Shown piece by piece: positions 1 through 9,169 of a stretch of DNA of 64,000 nucleotides (position 1 is the stretch's first letter; every line of letters begins with the position of its first letter). The notes below the pieces were generated by a model that saw only the letters and a list, made by a program, of their open reading frames with translations, had not been told where the DNA came from and ran no database searches. Position numbers and translations under genes: made by a program. Origin of the DNA: Sphingobium yanoikuyae (GTDB lineage Bacteria; Pseudomonadota; Alphaproteobacteria; Sphingomonadales; Sphingomonadaceae); the NCBI RefSeq assembly GCF_013001025.1, contig NZ_CP053021.1:3810001-3874000 (forward strand), in the 5' to 3' direction.

Positions 1-1749
1 CTGGCTCGCTTTGTAGAGGCTCCAGGTCGAGGTGATGTAGCCGCCATCCTTGTTGCTGTCGGAATAGCCGATCATCACTTCCTGATGGCCGCGCGCCTGC
101 ACCACCCCGGCAATTTCGGGCAGGCCGAAATAGGCGGTCATGATCTTGGGCGCGGCCTCAAGGTCGCCGATCGTCTCGAACAGCGGGATCGACATGATCG
201 CCGCCTTGGCCGGGTCACCATTTTCCGGGGCGCGCCACAGGCCCGCTTCCTTCAGCAGGATGTTGACCTCCAGCATGTCTGACACGCTTTCGGCCTTGGA
301 AATGATATAATGGGTGATGCACTGCGGCCCATAGGTGCGGTGCGCCTCGGCGGCGGCATGGACGATCGCCAGTTCCGACGCCGTTTCCTCGGAATATTCC
401 GAAAAGCGCGTGCCGAGCGGCCGGTTCGTCGCCAGTTCCCTGCGCAGCAGGGCGATGCGGGCAAATTCGTCCAGCCCAGCATAATCCGCCTCGACCCCGG
501 CCACCTTCAGCAGTTCGGCGACCACGCGCTGATGCACGTCGCTATTCTGCCGCATGTCGAGCGTGGCGAGATGGAAGCCGAAGGTTTCGACCGCGCGGAT
601 CAGCCGGCCGAGCGCGCCGCCGGTCGACAGCGCGCCATCACCCTCGCTCGCCAGCCCCTGCGCCACGGTGACGAGGTCGCGGCGGAAATCGCCCGGCGCG
701 GCGTAAGGCTCGCCCTTCAGTGCCGACGGGCGCGGCGGCGCCTTGCCGACCAGATGGACATAGGTGGTCGCCAGTCGCGCATAAATGCCCGAAATGGCGC
801 GGCGATAGGGCTCGTCCTGGCGGCTGGGCGATGCGTCGCCGCTCGCCTCCGCCAGCGCCAGCACCGCTTCGGGCACATGGGCGAGTTCGGTCGAGACCGA
901 CAATTCCGCGCCCAGCGCATGGATCGATTCCATATAATAGGCCAGCGCCGCCTCGCAGCCGCGGCCCAGCGCCGATCGCAGCTGCGGCGCCTGGACGAAC
1001 GGGTTGCCGTCACGGTCGCCGCCGATCCAGTTGCCGACCCGAAGGAAGCTGTGCGGCCGCGCGCCCAGCACCCGTTCCCACCGGCCATAGAGCGCCGGCA
1101 GCGTCGGCAGGAAGATGTCGCGGAAATAGGTCAGGACATTGTCGATCTCGTCCTGCACGAACAATTTTTCGCGGCGCAGCGGCCGCGTCTGCCACAACAG
1201 CGCGATCTGGCGGAAGATCGCCTCGTCCAGATTCTCGCCGTCATCCGTCTCGGTCCGCCCGGCATCCTTGAGCTGCATCAGGTCGGCGATGCGATTCTTG
1301 TGATCGATCATGCTCTTGCGCCGCACCTCGGTCGGGTGGGCGGTCAGCACCGGCACGATCAGGCTGTGCGACAGCAATTCCAGCACCGCATCCTTGCCGA
1401 TGCCATGCGATTCGAGCTTGGCCACCGCCGACGCGACATCGGCGCCCGGTTCCGCCGCCACGCCCTGCCGATCCTCGGCCAGATTGGCGAGCATCGAGAA
1501 CAGCATGAAGCCGCGGGTGAAGTTGAGCGTGTCGTCGAGATTGAGGGCATCGAGGCCCGTGTCGGTCAGGTCGGCGCCCTGCAGCCCGCGCGCGCGATCG
1601 ACCGAGGCGGAGCGGATATATTCGGTCTGCTTGTAGAGTTTCTCCCCGCCATAGGCCCGAATGACATCGCCCAGCAGGCGTCCCAGATAACGGATGTCGG
1701 GATTCTGCGTGATCGCAGGCGCGGATTGGGCGGGGTTTATGCTCTCCAT
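1..1749 (-). CDS. ppc: Phosphoenolpyruvate carboxylase, N-terminal part (3' end outside window)
   Basis: Carboxylates phosphoenolpyruvate to oxaloacetate with bicarbonate, refilling the TCA cycle in the cytoplasm. Reading leftward from an ATG at 1749 gives 583 codons without a stop up to the window edge; the family is usually about 900 residues, so roughly the last third is missing. The diagnostic motif VLTAHPTEVRRKS lies near residue 136 and carries the family's first catalytic histidine. An in-frame ATG at 1767 is an alternative start. The gene is divergent from the ATPase gene that begins at 1864. A long open frame on the opposite strand across this region is only its antisense shadow. Confidence 0.95.
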   Translation of the reverse strand, partial: MESINPAQSAPAITQNPDIRYLGRLLGDVIRAYGGEKLYKQTEYIRSASVDRARGLQGADLTDTGLDALNLDDTLNFTRGFMLFSMLANLAEDRQGVAAEPGADVASAVAKLESHGIGKDAVLELLSHSLIVPVLTAHPTEVRRKSMIDHKNRIADLMQLKDAGRTETDDGENLDEAIFRQIALLWQTRPLRREKLFVQDEIDNVLTYFRDIFLPTLPALYGRWERVLGARPHSFLRVGNWIGGDRDGNPFVQAPQLRSALGRGCEAALAYYMESIHALGAELSVSTELAHVPEAVLALAEASGDASPSRQDEPYRRAISGIYARLATTYVHLVGKAPPRPSALKGEPYAAPGDFRRDLVTVAQGLASEGDGALSTGGALGRLIRAVETFGFHLATLDMRQNSDVHQRVVAELLKVAGVEADYAGLDEFARIALLRRELATNRPLGTRFSEYSEETASELAIVHAAAEAHRTYGPQCITHYIISKAESVSDMLEVNILLKEAGLWRAPENGDPAKAAIMSIPLFETIGDLEAAPKIMTAYFGLPEIAGVVQARGHQEVMIGYSDSNKDGGYITSTWSLYKASQ

Positions 1750-1863
1750 GATGGATCGATGCTGCATCGCAACAATGCGATGGTCAAGATATTACGCGGC
1801 CAACGCTGGCAAAGTCGCCAATACGGGTTGCGCGCAGGCCACAGGCTGGGCCAAAGGACGTTC

Positions 1864-3312
1864 GTGACCGCCAGCATCAGCATAGGAAATGACGGCACGG
1901 GCAATCCCGTGCTGGTCGATGTCGAGGAACTGCTTGCCACCCGTCTGCTCGTCCAGGGCAATTCCGGGTCCGGCAAGTCGCATCTTCTGCGCCGCCTGCT
2001 GGAGGAAAGCGCACCGATGGTGCAGCAGGTGGTGATCGACCCGGAAGGCGATTTCGTCACCCTGGCCGACGAATATGGCCATGTCGTCATCGACGCCGGC
2101 GACTATAATGAGCGCGAGATCGTCAAGATGGCAGCCCGCATCCGCGAACATCGCGCGTCGGTGGTGCTGAGCCTCGAGTCGCTGGAGCTGGAAGCGCAGA
2201 TGCGCTGCGCCGCAACCTTCCTGTCGACCCTGTTCGATGCGCCGCGCGACCATTGGTATCCCGCTTTGGTGGTGGTGGACGAGGCGCAGATGTTCGCCCC
2301 GGTCGCCGCCGGCGATGTATCGGACGAGGCCCGACGCCTGTCGCTCGCCGCCATGACCAACCTGATGTGTCGTGGCCGCAAGCGTGGCCTGGCCGGCGTC
2401 ATCGCCACCCAGCGCCTCGCCAAGCTGGCCAAGAATGTCGCGGCCGAGGCGTCCAACTTCCTGATGGGCCGCACCTTCCTGGACATCGACATGACCCGCG
2501 CCGCCGACCTGCTGGGCATGGAACGGCGCCAGGCGGAGCAGATCCGCGATCTGGAGCGTGGTCGTTTCCTGGGGCTTGGCCCGGCGATCGCGCGCCGCCC
2601 GGTGGCGGTGAAGATCGGTGCGGTAAAGACCGGCACGCGCGGCGGCACCCACAAGCTGATGCCGCCGCCGATCACCACCGGCGAGGATTTTCAGGAATTG
2701 CTGTTCGCGCGGGTCGAGGAAGAATCGATGCCGCCGCCCCCGCCCCGCGCCGAACCGCCGGCACGCCCGGCCGAGGAGATCATGCGCCAGCTCGCCGATG
2801 TGCCATCGGCGAAGCCCGCCGCGCCGGAACTGGATTTCGGCGAGAATGAGCCGATCGTGATCGCCGTCCTGGACGAGATCGTCGCGGACCTGGGCGAAGC
2901 CGTCCCCAGCGTCGCCGCCCTGTTCCAGGATTTCGGCGTCCGCTGCCGGATGAAGGGGCTGCGCAAGCCGCCGCTCGACCTGCCCGCCTTCCGCAAGCGC
3001 TTCGCCATGGCGCTCGCCGGCATGAGCGATTCGGCTGACCCGCGCTGGGAAGAACCGATCCGCGCCGCCGATCCGGTGCCGGAAGATATGCTGGCCCCCT
3101 TCCTGCTGATCGCCCGCGCGGCGATGGAGGGCGAGCCCTGCCCCGAGGATACGGTGCTGGCCCGCGCCTATGGCACCAGTTCGCCCGGCCGCGTGCGCCG
3201 GCTGATCGAATATATGGAGAAGCTGGGCGTGATCGTGGCACGCACCGATTTCGGTGGCCGCCGCTCGATCGGCATCCCCGCGCTTGGCCTCAGCACGGCC
3301 GCGGCCGAATGA
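1864..3312 (+). CDS. HerA/VirB4-type ATP-binding protein
   Basis: P-loop ATPase of the HerA/FtsK-like type, 482 residues. Walker A is GNSGSGKS at residues 32-39 and Walker B is LVVVDE at 135-140. A conserved stretch with RGRKRGLAGVIATQR follows, the sensor/arginine region of DUF853/HerA-like ATPases. The C-terminal third is a proline-rich linker plus a probable winged helix. The GTG start at 1864 was chosen because AAGGACG sits just upstream and because the frame further left is antisense to ppc. It overlaps the downstream phosphatase by four bases, so the two are co-transcribed. The DNA or protein substrate cannot be told from sequence. Confidence 0.85.
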   Translation: MTASISIGNDGTGNPVLVDVEELLATRLLVQGNSGSGKSHLLRRLLEESAPMVQQVVIDPEGDFVTLADEYGHVVIDAGDYNEREIVKMAARIREHRASVVLSLESLELEAQMRCAATFLSTLFDAPRDHWYPALVVVDEAQMFAPVAAGDVSDEARRLSLAAMTNLMCRGRKRGLAGVIATQRLAKLAKNVAAEASNFLMGRTFLDIDMTRAADLLGMERRQAEQIRDLERGRFLGLGPAIARRPVAVKIGAVKTGTRGGTHKLMPPPITTGEDFQELLFARVEEESMPPPPPRAEPPARPAEEIMRQLADVPSAKPAAPELDFGENEPIVIAVLDEIVADLGEAVPSVAALFQDFGVRCRMKGLRKPPLDLPAFRKRFAMALAGMSDSADPRWEEPIRAADPVPEDMLAPFLLIARAAMEGEPCPEDTVLARAYGTSSPGRVRRLIEYMEKLGVIVARTDFGGRRSIGIPALGLSTAAAE

Positions 3313-3779
3313 CGCAGGCGTCGGTCCTGTTCGTCTGCCTCGGCAATATCTGTCGCTCCCCGCTGGCCGAAGCCGCGCTGCGGGCAGAGGCCGAACGGGC
3401 GGGTCTTGATATTGTCGTGGATTCGGCCGGCACCGGCGACTGGCATGTCGGCGATGCGCCCGATCCACGCGCGCAGGCGGTGGCGCGGCGCCATGGCATC
3501 GACATCAGTGGCTATCGCGGGCGGCAGGCGAAGCCGGCGGATTTCCACCGCTTCACCCATATCTTCGCGCTCGACAGCCACAATCTCGCCAATCTGCGCC
3601 GCATCCGCCCCGCCGACGGCACCGCCAGCCTGTCGCTGCTGATGGATCTGGTGCCGGGACGCGAGGGCAGCGGGGTCACCGACCCCTATTATGGCAATGA
3701 TGCCGGCTTCGACATCACCTGGGACGATGTCACCCGCGCCGCCAGGGCGATCGTGGTCCGGTTGCGCACGAATCCCTAA
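3309..3779 (+). CDS. Low-molecular-weight protein-tyrosine phosphatase
   Basis: Cytoplasmic phosphatase of 156 residues. The catalytic loop CLGNICRS has nucleophile Cys10 and Arg16 (CX5R). The general acid is Asp125 in DPYYG near the C-terminus, as in classic LMW-PTPs. The length matches the family. The start codon overlaps the stop of the HerA-like gene (ATGA), which suggests translational coupling. LMW-PTPs often act in polysaccharide control or stress response, but no such gene is adjacent, so the target is unknown. Confidence 0.93.
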   Translation: MTQASVLFVCLGNICRSPLAEAALRAEAERAGLDIVVDSAGTGDWHVGDAPDPRAQAVARRHGIDISGYRGRQAKPADFHRFTHIFALDSHNLANLRRIRPADGTASLSLLMDLVPGREGSGVTDPYYGNDAGFDITWDDVTRAARAIVVRLRTNP

Positions 3780-3781
3780 TC

Positions 3782-3848
3782 CCGTTCGGTTCGAGCCTGT
3801 CGAGAACCATTAGCGCTGCCATTTCTCGACTTCGCTCGAAACGAACGG
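3782..3848. repeat. Sphingomonad-type palindromic intergenic repeat
   Basis: Imperfect inverted repeat of about 27-base arms: CCGTTCGGTTCGAGCctGTC on the left mirrored by TCTCGACttcGCTCGAAaCG on the right, with a short AT-containing loop. Similar REP-like palindromes (TTCGAGCGAAGTCGAGA) are scattered between genes in sphingomonad genomes. It lies between two convergent genes and may serve as a bidirectional terminator. Confidence 0.7.
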
Positions 3849-3858
3849 ATGTTGAGCA

Positions 3859-4239
3859 TTAGCCGAGCGTCGTCGCGATCGGCAGGCCCTGTTTCAAGGT
3901 CAATGTGACCGGGGTCCGCTCGGCGACATCGGCCAGCCGCGCCCGCTGTTCCGCGTCCAGCCCGACGATCGTCAGCGTCCGGTCGATCCGCTTTTCCTCC
4001 TTGCCCGACAGGCGCAACGCGACGTCGAGCGATTCAAGCGGCCAGCCCTTCTTTTCCGCATACATGCGCAGCGTGATCGCGGTGCAGGCACCCAGCGCCG
4101 CCAGCAGCAGGTCATAGGGGGCCGGGCCGAGATTGGCACCGCCCAGCGCCAGCGGCTCGTCGGCGGTGATGGCATGACCGCCGACGACGATCTCCGTGCG
4201 ATACCGGTCCTTGCCGATATGGGCGCTACCCTGGGCCAT
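3859..4239 (-). CDS. OsmC/Ohr family protein lacking the second cysteine
   Basis: 126-residue OsmC-fold protein, a family of thiol-dependent peroxidases acting on organic hydroperoxides. The peroxidatic-type cysteine is Cys52 in ALGACTAITLR. The usual second motif (C-P-V-H-R-T-L) is here TPVTLTL, so Thr109 replaces the resolving cysteine and the histidine is also lost. It may use another thiol or no longer act as a peroxidase. It is the last gene of a leftward set with the pirin (11-base gap) and a small hypothetical protein. Confidence 0.88.
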   Translation of the reverse strand: MAQGSAHIGKDRYRTEIVVGGHAITADEPLALGGANLGPAPYDLLLAALGACTAITLRMYAEKKGWPLESLDVALRLSGKEEKRIDRTLTIVGLDAEQRARLADVAERTPVTLTLKQGLPIATTLG

Positions 4240-4250
4240 GATGCTGCTCC

Positions 4251-5147
4251 TTATGCCGGGAGGGGGATGAATTCATGCTCGTCGGGCACCGGGGCGAAGC
4301 GCTGGGCCTGCCAGTCGGCCTTGGCCTGCTCGATCCGATCGGGCGAGGAAGAGACGAAATTCCAGAAGATATGGCGCTTCTCGGGCAGCGGCTCGCCGCC
4401 CATCAGCATCAGCCGGGTCGCGCCCCTGGCGCGCAGGATGATCTCCGCGCCGGGCTTGAACACCACCAGTTCGCCGGTCGCGAAGCCACCGGTCTGGCCG
4501 ATCACCTCGACCTCACCCTGCACCACATAGATGGCGCGTTCGACATGTTCGGCCTTGAGCTGATAGCGGGCGCCGTCCTGCAGCACGATATCGGCATAGA
4601 CCATGTCGGAGAAGGTCTTCACCGGCGACACCAGCCCGTCGGAACTGCCGGCGATCAGCGTCAGGCGCGTGCCCGCATCCTCGATCGTGGGGATTTCGTC
4701 GGCCTTGTGATGGGCGAAACCCGGATCGACTTCCTCCGCCTGCGTCGGCAGCGCAACCCAGGTCTGCAGACCGAACAGCTTGCCGCCCTTGGCGCGATTC
4801 TCCCCGCTGGTGCGCTCGCTATGGACGATGCCGCTGCCCGCAGTCATCCAGTTGACCTCGCCGGGGCGGATCGACTGGACCGATCCGACGCTGTCGCGGT
4901 GCAGGATTTCACCCTCCAGCAGATAGGTAACGGTGGCGAGGCCAATATGTGGGTGCGGGCGCACGTCCAGCCCCTCGCCGCTGTTGAAGGTCGCCTCGCC
5001 CATCTGGTCGAAGAAGATGAAGGGGCCGACCATGCGGCGATGCGCGGACGGCAGCGCGCGGCGGACCGAGAAGCCATCGCCCAGATCGCGGACCGGGGGC
5101 AGGATGACCAGATCGACGCCGTCGACCTCTGAAGTGCGGATGGACAT
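4251..5147 (-). CDS. Pirin family bicupin protein
   Basis: 298 residues, the usual length for two-cupin pirins. The N-terminal cupin shows the metal-site pattern ([14 protein letters not shown], later SGIVHSE), which would bind a non-haem iron as in quercetinase-type pirins. The C-terminal pirin domain ends with [18 protein letters not shown], a conserved family signature. It is probably translated from one message with the small gene at 5177-5497 and the OsmC gene. Members are redox sensors or quercetin dioxygenases; which applies here is not decidable. Confidence 0.92.
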   Translation of the reverse strand: MSIRTSEVDGVDLVILPPVRDLGDGFSVRRALPSAHRRMVGPFIFFDQMGEATFNSGEGLDVRPHPHIGLATVTYLLEGEILHRDSVGSVQSIRPGEVNWMTAGSGIVHSERTSGENRAKGGKLFGLQTWVALPTQAEEVDPGFAHHKADEIPTIEDAGTRLTLIAGSSDGLVSPVKTFSDMVYADIVLQDGARYQLKAEHVERAIYVVQGEVEVIGQTGGFATGELVVFKPGAEIILRARGATRLMLMGGEPLPEKRHIFWNFVSSSPDRIEQAKADWQAQRFAPVPDEHEFIPLPA

Positions 5148-5176
5148 GGGACTTATCCTCTTTTCGGAAAATGGGG

Positions 5177-5497
5177 TCAGGCGCCGAGCAGCGCCAGCGC
5201 CTCAATCTGGGCGCGGCTATAGCCCTGCGCGGCCAGGGTCGGGACATGGCGTTCGGCGATCGCGCGGGTGCGGCCGGATTCGCAGAGAAATTCGCGGACA
5301 TCGTGCAGATGCGGGGCCAGCGTCACCGGCTGGGCCTTTTTCTGTCCCAGGATTGCGTCGAGCGCATGGCCGATCCGCGAGCGGAGCGGGCCGACCGCCG
5401 CCGGTTCGCCACAGCCGCAATCGGCAACGGCGCTCAAGATGGCCTTCACGTCCTGCCATTCGGCGGAGCTGAGGCGCGGGGTGGCGATGTTCAGCAT
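5177..5497 (-). CDS. Small hypothetical protein, first gene of the pirin/OsmC operon
   Basis: 106-residue soluble protein, not recognised. It has a CGCGEP cysteine cluster in the first third and another cysteine in REFLCESGR, followed by a predicted helical C-terminus ([13 protein letters not shown]). It lies 29 bases upstream of the pirin gene in the same direction, so it belongs to the same operon. The cysteines and the neighbours suggest a thiol or redox context, but that is inference. Confidence 0.7.
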   Translation of the reverse strand: MLNIATPRLSSAEWQDVKAILSAVADCGCGEPAAVGPLRSRIGHALDAILGQKKAQPVTLAPHLHDVREFLCESGRTRAIAERHVPTLAAQGYSRAQIEALALLGA

Positions 5498-5642
5498 GAG
5501 AAGGCTCCCTGTTCGTCTGGACCGTTTCCTTGGCTTTCTTCTAGCGCGATGGTGCTTTCAGGATCAGCCGGATAAAATCGGTCACTCTGTTCTATAATCT
5601 GGAAAAGAAGGGGCGCATGACCCCCGCCCCTCCCCTTTATCA

Positions 5643-6341
5643 TCAGGCCGCGTCGACCAGCACGATCTCGCTATCCTCGATCGCCGTCACGCGGATGACA
5701 TCCAGATCCTGGATCGCCACGCCGTCACGGGCATTGGCCCGCACATCGTCGATCTGGATCGCGCCGGTCGCCGGGACCAGATAGGCCTTGCGATCCTTGC
5801 CGATCGGATATTCGGCACTCTCGCCGGCCTTCAGCGTCGCGGCGACAACCCGCGCATCGGTGCGGATCGGCAGCGCGTCATTATCATTCCCGTAACCCGA
5901 CGCCAGCGTCACGAACTGACCGCTGCGCTCGCCCTTGGGGAAGGGACGCGAGCCCCAGCTGGGCGCTTCGCCGTCGCGGGTCGGGATGATCCAGATCTGG
6001 AAGATCTGCGTCGTCACATCCTCGCGATTATATTCCGAATGGGTGATGCCGGTGCCGGCCGACATGACCTGCACATCGCCCGCCTCGGTCCGGCCCTTGT
6101 TGCCCAGATTGTCCTGATGGGTGATCGCGCCTTCGCGAACATAGGTGATGATTTCCATGTCGCGGTGCGGGTGCGGCGGGAAGCCGGTGCCCGGCGCGAT
6201 CGTGTCGTCATTCCAGACGCGCAGATTGCCCCAATGGACGCGGGCGGGATCATGATAGCCGGCGAACGAAAAATGATGCTTGGCATCCAGCCAGCCATGA
6301 TTGGCACCACCCAGGCTGTCGAAAGGACGAAGTTCGATCAT
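5643..6341 (-). CDS. Pirin family protein (YhaK/quercetinase-like)
   Basis: 232-residue cupin protein of the shorter pirin type. The metal-site segment GFPPHPHRDMEIITYV and the following MSAGTGITHSEYN give the three histidines and glutamate expected of a mononuclear metal centre. It is distinct in sequence from the 298-residue pirin nearby. It is divergently transcribed from a LysR regulator, with a T-N11-A palindrome between them, so it is very likely that regulator's target. Confidence 0.92.
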   Translation of the reverse strand: MIELRPFDSLGGANHGWLDAKHHFSFAGYHDPARVHWGNLRVWNDDTIAPGTGFPPHPHRDMEIITYVREGAITHQDNLGNKGRTEAGDVQVMSAGTGITHSEYNREDVTTQIFQIWIIPTRDGEAPSWGSRPFPKGERSGQFVTLASGYGNDNDALPIRTDARVVAATLKAGESAEYPIGKDRKAYLVPATGAIQIDDVRANARDGVAIQDLDVIRVTAIEDSEIVLVDAA

Positions 6342-6423
6342 CTTGTGTCTCCTGCGGGCGGCGCATCCAACATGGGGCCGCCCTGTCGAAGACCCAATTA
6401 GCGCTTGAACGCATTTCCGTTCA

Positions 6424-6440
6424 GATGGATAAAATCCATC
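6424..6440. promoter_or_regulatory. Probable LysR-type operator (T-N11-A palindrome)
   Basis: GATGGATAAAATCCATC is a perfect 7-base inverted repeat with a 3-base spacer and contains the T-N11-A core of LysR-type sites. It lies between the divergent pirin and LysR genes, 24 bases upstream of the GTG chosen as the regulator's start. Confidence 0.6.
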
Positions 6441-6463
6441 GAAACGTTCCAGGAAATCGAACA

Positions 6464-7393
6464 GTGAACAATCCCGGCACCCCGACCTTCGACCAGCTGC
6501 GCATCTTCCTCACCATCGTCGACACCGGCAGCTTCGCCGCCGCCGGGCGCAAGCTCAATCGTGCCGTCTCGGTCATCAGCTATGGCATCGCCAATCTGGA
6601 GGCGCAGCTGGGCGTGCTGCTGTTCGAGCGTGAAGGCACGCGCAAGCCGCAGCTCACCGTCGCCGGCCGCGCCCTGCTGGCGGAGGCGCGCAGCATCGCC
6701 CATGGCATGGACGGGCTGCGCGCCAAGGTGAAGGGCCTGCTCGACGGGCTGGAGGCGGAGGTCAATCTGGCGGTCGACGTGATGTTGCCGGCCGAACGGC
6801 TGGGCAAGGTGCTGCGCGCTTTCGCGAAGGAATTTCCCACGGTGCAGCTGCGCCTCCATGCCGAGGCGCTGGGCGCGATCGTGGCTATGGTGCTGGACCG
6901 GGGCGCGGTGATCGGTATTTCCGGGCCGCTGTCGGCCGGGGTCGAGGGGATTGAGAGCATGGCGGCCGGGCTGGTGCCGATGGTCCCGGTGGCGGCGCCC
7001 GACCATCCGCTCGGCCGAATGGAGGCGATCGCGCCGGGCGCCGGGCGCGACTATACCCAGCTGGTGCTGACCGACCGATCACGCTTTACCGAAGGCCGGG
7101 ATTTCTCGGTCAGCAGCCCCAAGACCTGGCGCCTGGCCGATCTGGGCGCCAAACATGCGCTGCTGCGCGAAGGGATTGGCTGGGGCAATATGCCGCTGCC
7201 GATGATCGAGGCGGATCTGGTCGCCGGCACATTGGTGCGGCTCGTCATGCCGGATCACCCCGGCGGCACCTATCGCTTCTCGGGCATCTGGCGCCGCGAC
7301 ACCCCGCCCGGCCCGGCCTCCTCCTGGCTGATCGAACAATTCGTTGCGCTGGGCGCCGACGATCGCGAGGCGGCCGGGATGAGCGACGTCTAG
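6464..7393 (+). CDS. LysR family transcriptional regulator
   Basis: 309-residue regulator. An N-terminal winged helix-turn-helix (FDQLRIFLTIVDTGSFAAAG and on to LFER) is followed by the substrate-binding-like effector domain. The frame opens at an ATG at 6425, but that codon lies inside the palindromic operator. The GTG at 6464 has AGGAAA about nine bases upstream and gives the usual short N-terminus, so it is preferred. It probably represses or activates the divergent pirin gene and itself. The inducer is unknown. Confidence 0.88.
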   Translation: MNNPGTPTFDQLRIFLTIVDTGSFAAAGRKLNRAVSVISYGIANLEAQLGVLLFEREGTRKPQLTVAGRALLAEARSIAHGMDGLRAKVKGLLDGLEAEVNLAVDVMLPAERLGKVLRAFAKEFPTVQLRLHAEALGAIVAMVLDRGAVIGISGPLSAGVEGIESMAAGLVPMVPVAAPDHPLGRMEAIAPGAGRDYTQLVLTDRSRFTEGRDFSVSSPKTWRLADLGAKHALLREGIGWGNMPLPMIEADLVAGTLVRLVMPDHPGGTYRFSGIWRRDTPPGPASSWLIEQFVALGADDREAAGMSDV

Positions 7394-7572
7394 GCGTCCG
7401 CCAAAGACCGCGTCATCCCGACGATGCGACGCTTCCCCTTGATGAATCATGTTTTTCTGGCACACCCCAAGGAGATTGCGGCGGGGTCCGACAAGATGGC
7501 GACCATGTATCGCCGACCGGGCTCACGCCGACAATGACAGGTGGGGGACAATAGAGTGAGTGCGGGTCGCGC

Positions 7573-9168
7573 ATGAACAAGGTCAAGGAGGCGCCTGCCA
7601 CGGCCGGCGCGCGCCAATATCGTGCTTTTCTGAGCTACAGCCATGCCGACGAGCGCGCGGCGGGAAAACTGCATCATTGGCTGGAAACCTATCGTATGCC
7701 CAGGCGCCTGGTCGGCATACAGACCGGCCGGGCGGCCGTCCCGCGCCGGCTGACCCCGATCTTTCGCGATCGCGCCGAATTGCCGGCCGCTTCCAGCCTC
7801 GACGAACAGGTGCGCCTGGCCCTGTCCCAGTCGGACGCCCTGCTGGTGCTATGCTCGCCAGCGGCGAAGGCCTCGCGCTGGGTCAATGCGGAAATCGCGC
7901 TGTTCCGCGAACTTCATCCCGACCGGCCGATCATCGCCGCGCTGGTCGCGGATGAACCGGCCGACAGCTTTCCCGCCGCGCTGATCGCGCGCGATGCCGA
8001 TGGCATAGAGCGTGAACCGATCGCCGCCGATTTCCGCGCCGACAGCGACGGACCCAAACTGGCCCGGTTGAAGATCGTCGCCGGCCTGACCGGCGTACCG
8101 CTCGACCAGATCATCCAGCGCGACGCCCAGCGCCAGTTGCGCCGTGTGATAGCCGTCACATTTGTTGCGCTTTTTCTTGTCCTATTGATGGCGGCGATGC
8201 TGGTCTTTGTCGCGCGGGCAAGGAGCGAGGCAGAAAGCCAGCGGCAGCAGGCAGAGGGACTGATCGAATTCATGCTGACCGATCTGCGGGAAAAGCTGGA
8301 GGGCGTTGGCCGGCTCGACGTGCTGCAGACGGTGAACAAGCGTGCGCTCGCTTATTATGCCGACCAGCCCGACCTGGACACATTGCCGGGCGACTCGCTC
8401 GAACGACGCGCCCGCATCCTGCAGGCCATGGGCGAGGATGATTTCAAGCGCGGCGACACGCCAGAGGCCATCGCCCAATTCCGCGAGGCCTATCGCGTCA
8501 CTTCAACCCTGCTGGCCGCCGCACCGAACGATCCGCAACGCCTGTTTGCCCATGCCCAGAGCGAATTCTGGCTCGGCTATGTCGATTTTATCCGCGATCG
8601 GAACGACGCCGCCCTGACACGCTTCCAATCCTATCAGGCGCTGGCCGAAAGGCTGGTGCAGTTGCGACCGGCGAACGACGCCTATTGGCGGGAACTGGGC
8701 TATGCGCAGGGCAATATCTGCACCATCGCCCTCGCCAGGAAGAATCCCGACAGAACATTGCAAAGCTGCAAGGGCGCGCTCGACACCATGATGCGGGTCC
8801 AGCGCCTGGCGCCCGGCGATCCGGCGATCGCCGCGGACCTCGCCAATCGCCATGCCTGGATGGCGGACGCGCTGCGCCTGCAGGGGGATGACCGGGCGGC
8901 ACTGGTGCAGCGCGAAAAGCAGGACGCGATCCTGCGGTCGCTGCTCCGGCGCGATCCGAAAAATGCCGGCTATCTGCAGGACTGGATGCTGGCGCGCTAT
9001 TCCATGTCGAACCTGCTCTATGATCTGGGTGAAACCGATCGCGCCAAGGCACTGCGGGCCGAAGCCCGCGCCGACGTCGCCGACCTGGTGGCGCGCGATC
9101 CGGCGAACAAGGACTGGCAGGTCTGGCAGGGCAAGCTGGCCAAACCATTGACGAAGGGGAGCAAATAA
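7573..9168 (+). CDS. TIR domain membrane protein with C-terminal TPR-like repeats
   Basis: 531 residues. An N-terminal TIR domain (residues 15-180) opens with AFLSYSHADE and carries SRWVNAEIALF, where Glu107 aligns with the catalytic glutamate of NAD-cleaving TIRs such as SARM1 (WVHKE). One transmembrane helix follows at about 191-214 (VIAVTFVALFLVLLMAAMLVFV), then a short coiled segment and helical repeats resembling TPRs from about 260 to the end. The TIR would face the cytoplasm; the side of the repeats depends on topology. It is the first gene of a three-gene unit, one base before the next start. NADase activity is inferred only. Confidence 0.85.
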   Translation: MNKVKEAPATAGARQYRAFLSYSHADERAAGKLHHWLETYRMPRRLVGIQTGRAAVPRRLTPIFRDRAELPAASSLDEQVRLALSQSDALLVLCSPAAKASRWVNAEIALFRELHPDRPIIAALVADEPADSFPAALIARDADGIEREPIAADFRADSDGPKLARLKIVAGLTGVPLDQIIQRDAQRQLRRVIAVTFVALFLVLLMAAMLVFVARARSEAESQRQQAEGLIEFMLTDLREKLEGVGRLDVLQTVNKRALAYYADQPDLDTLPGDSLERRARILQAMGEDDFKRGDTPEAIAQFREAYRVTSTLLAAAPNDPQRLFAHAQSEFWLGYVDFIRDRNDAALTRFQSYQALAERLVQLRPANDAYWRELGYAQGNICTIALARKNPDRTLQSCKGALDTMMRVQRLAPGDPAIAADLANRHAWMADALRLQGDDRAALVQREKQDAILRSLLRRDPKNAGYLQDWMLARYSMSNLLYDLGETDRAKALRAEARADVADLVARDPANKDWQVWQGKLAKPLTKGSK

Positions 9169-9169
9169 G

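Noticed and set aside
310..1863. Long rightward open frame in front of the HerA-like gene that would make a 1000-residue protein
   Set aside because: These codons are antisense to phosphoenolpyruvate carboxylase and are arginine/glutamine/histidine-rich as shadows are; the real gene starts at the GTG at 1864.
1792..3468. 558-codon leftward open frame
   Set aside because: Antisense to the HerA-like ATPase and phosphatase genes, with low-complexity shadow composition and no recognisable domain.
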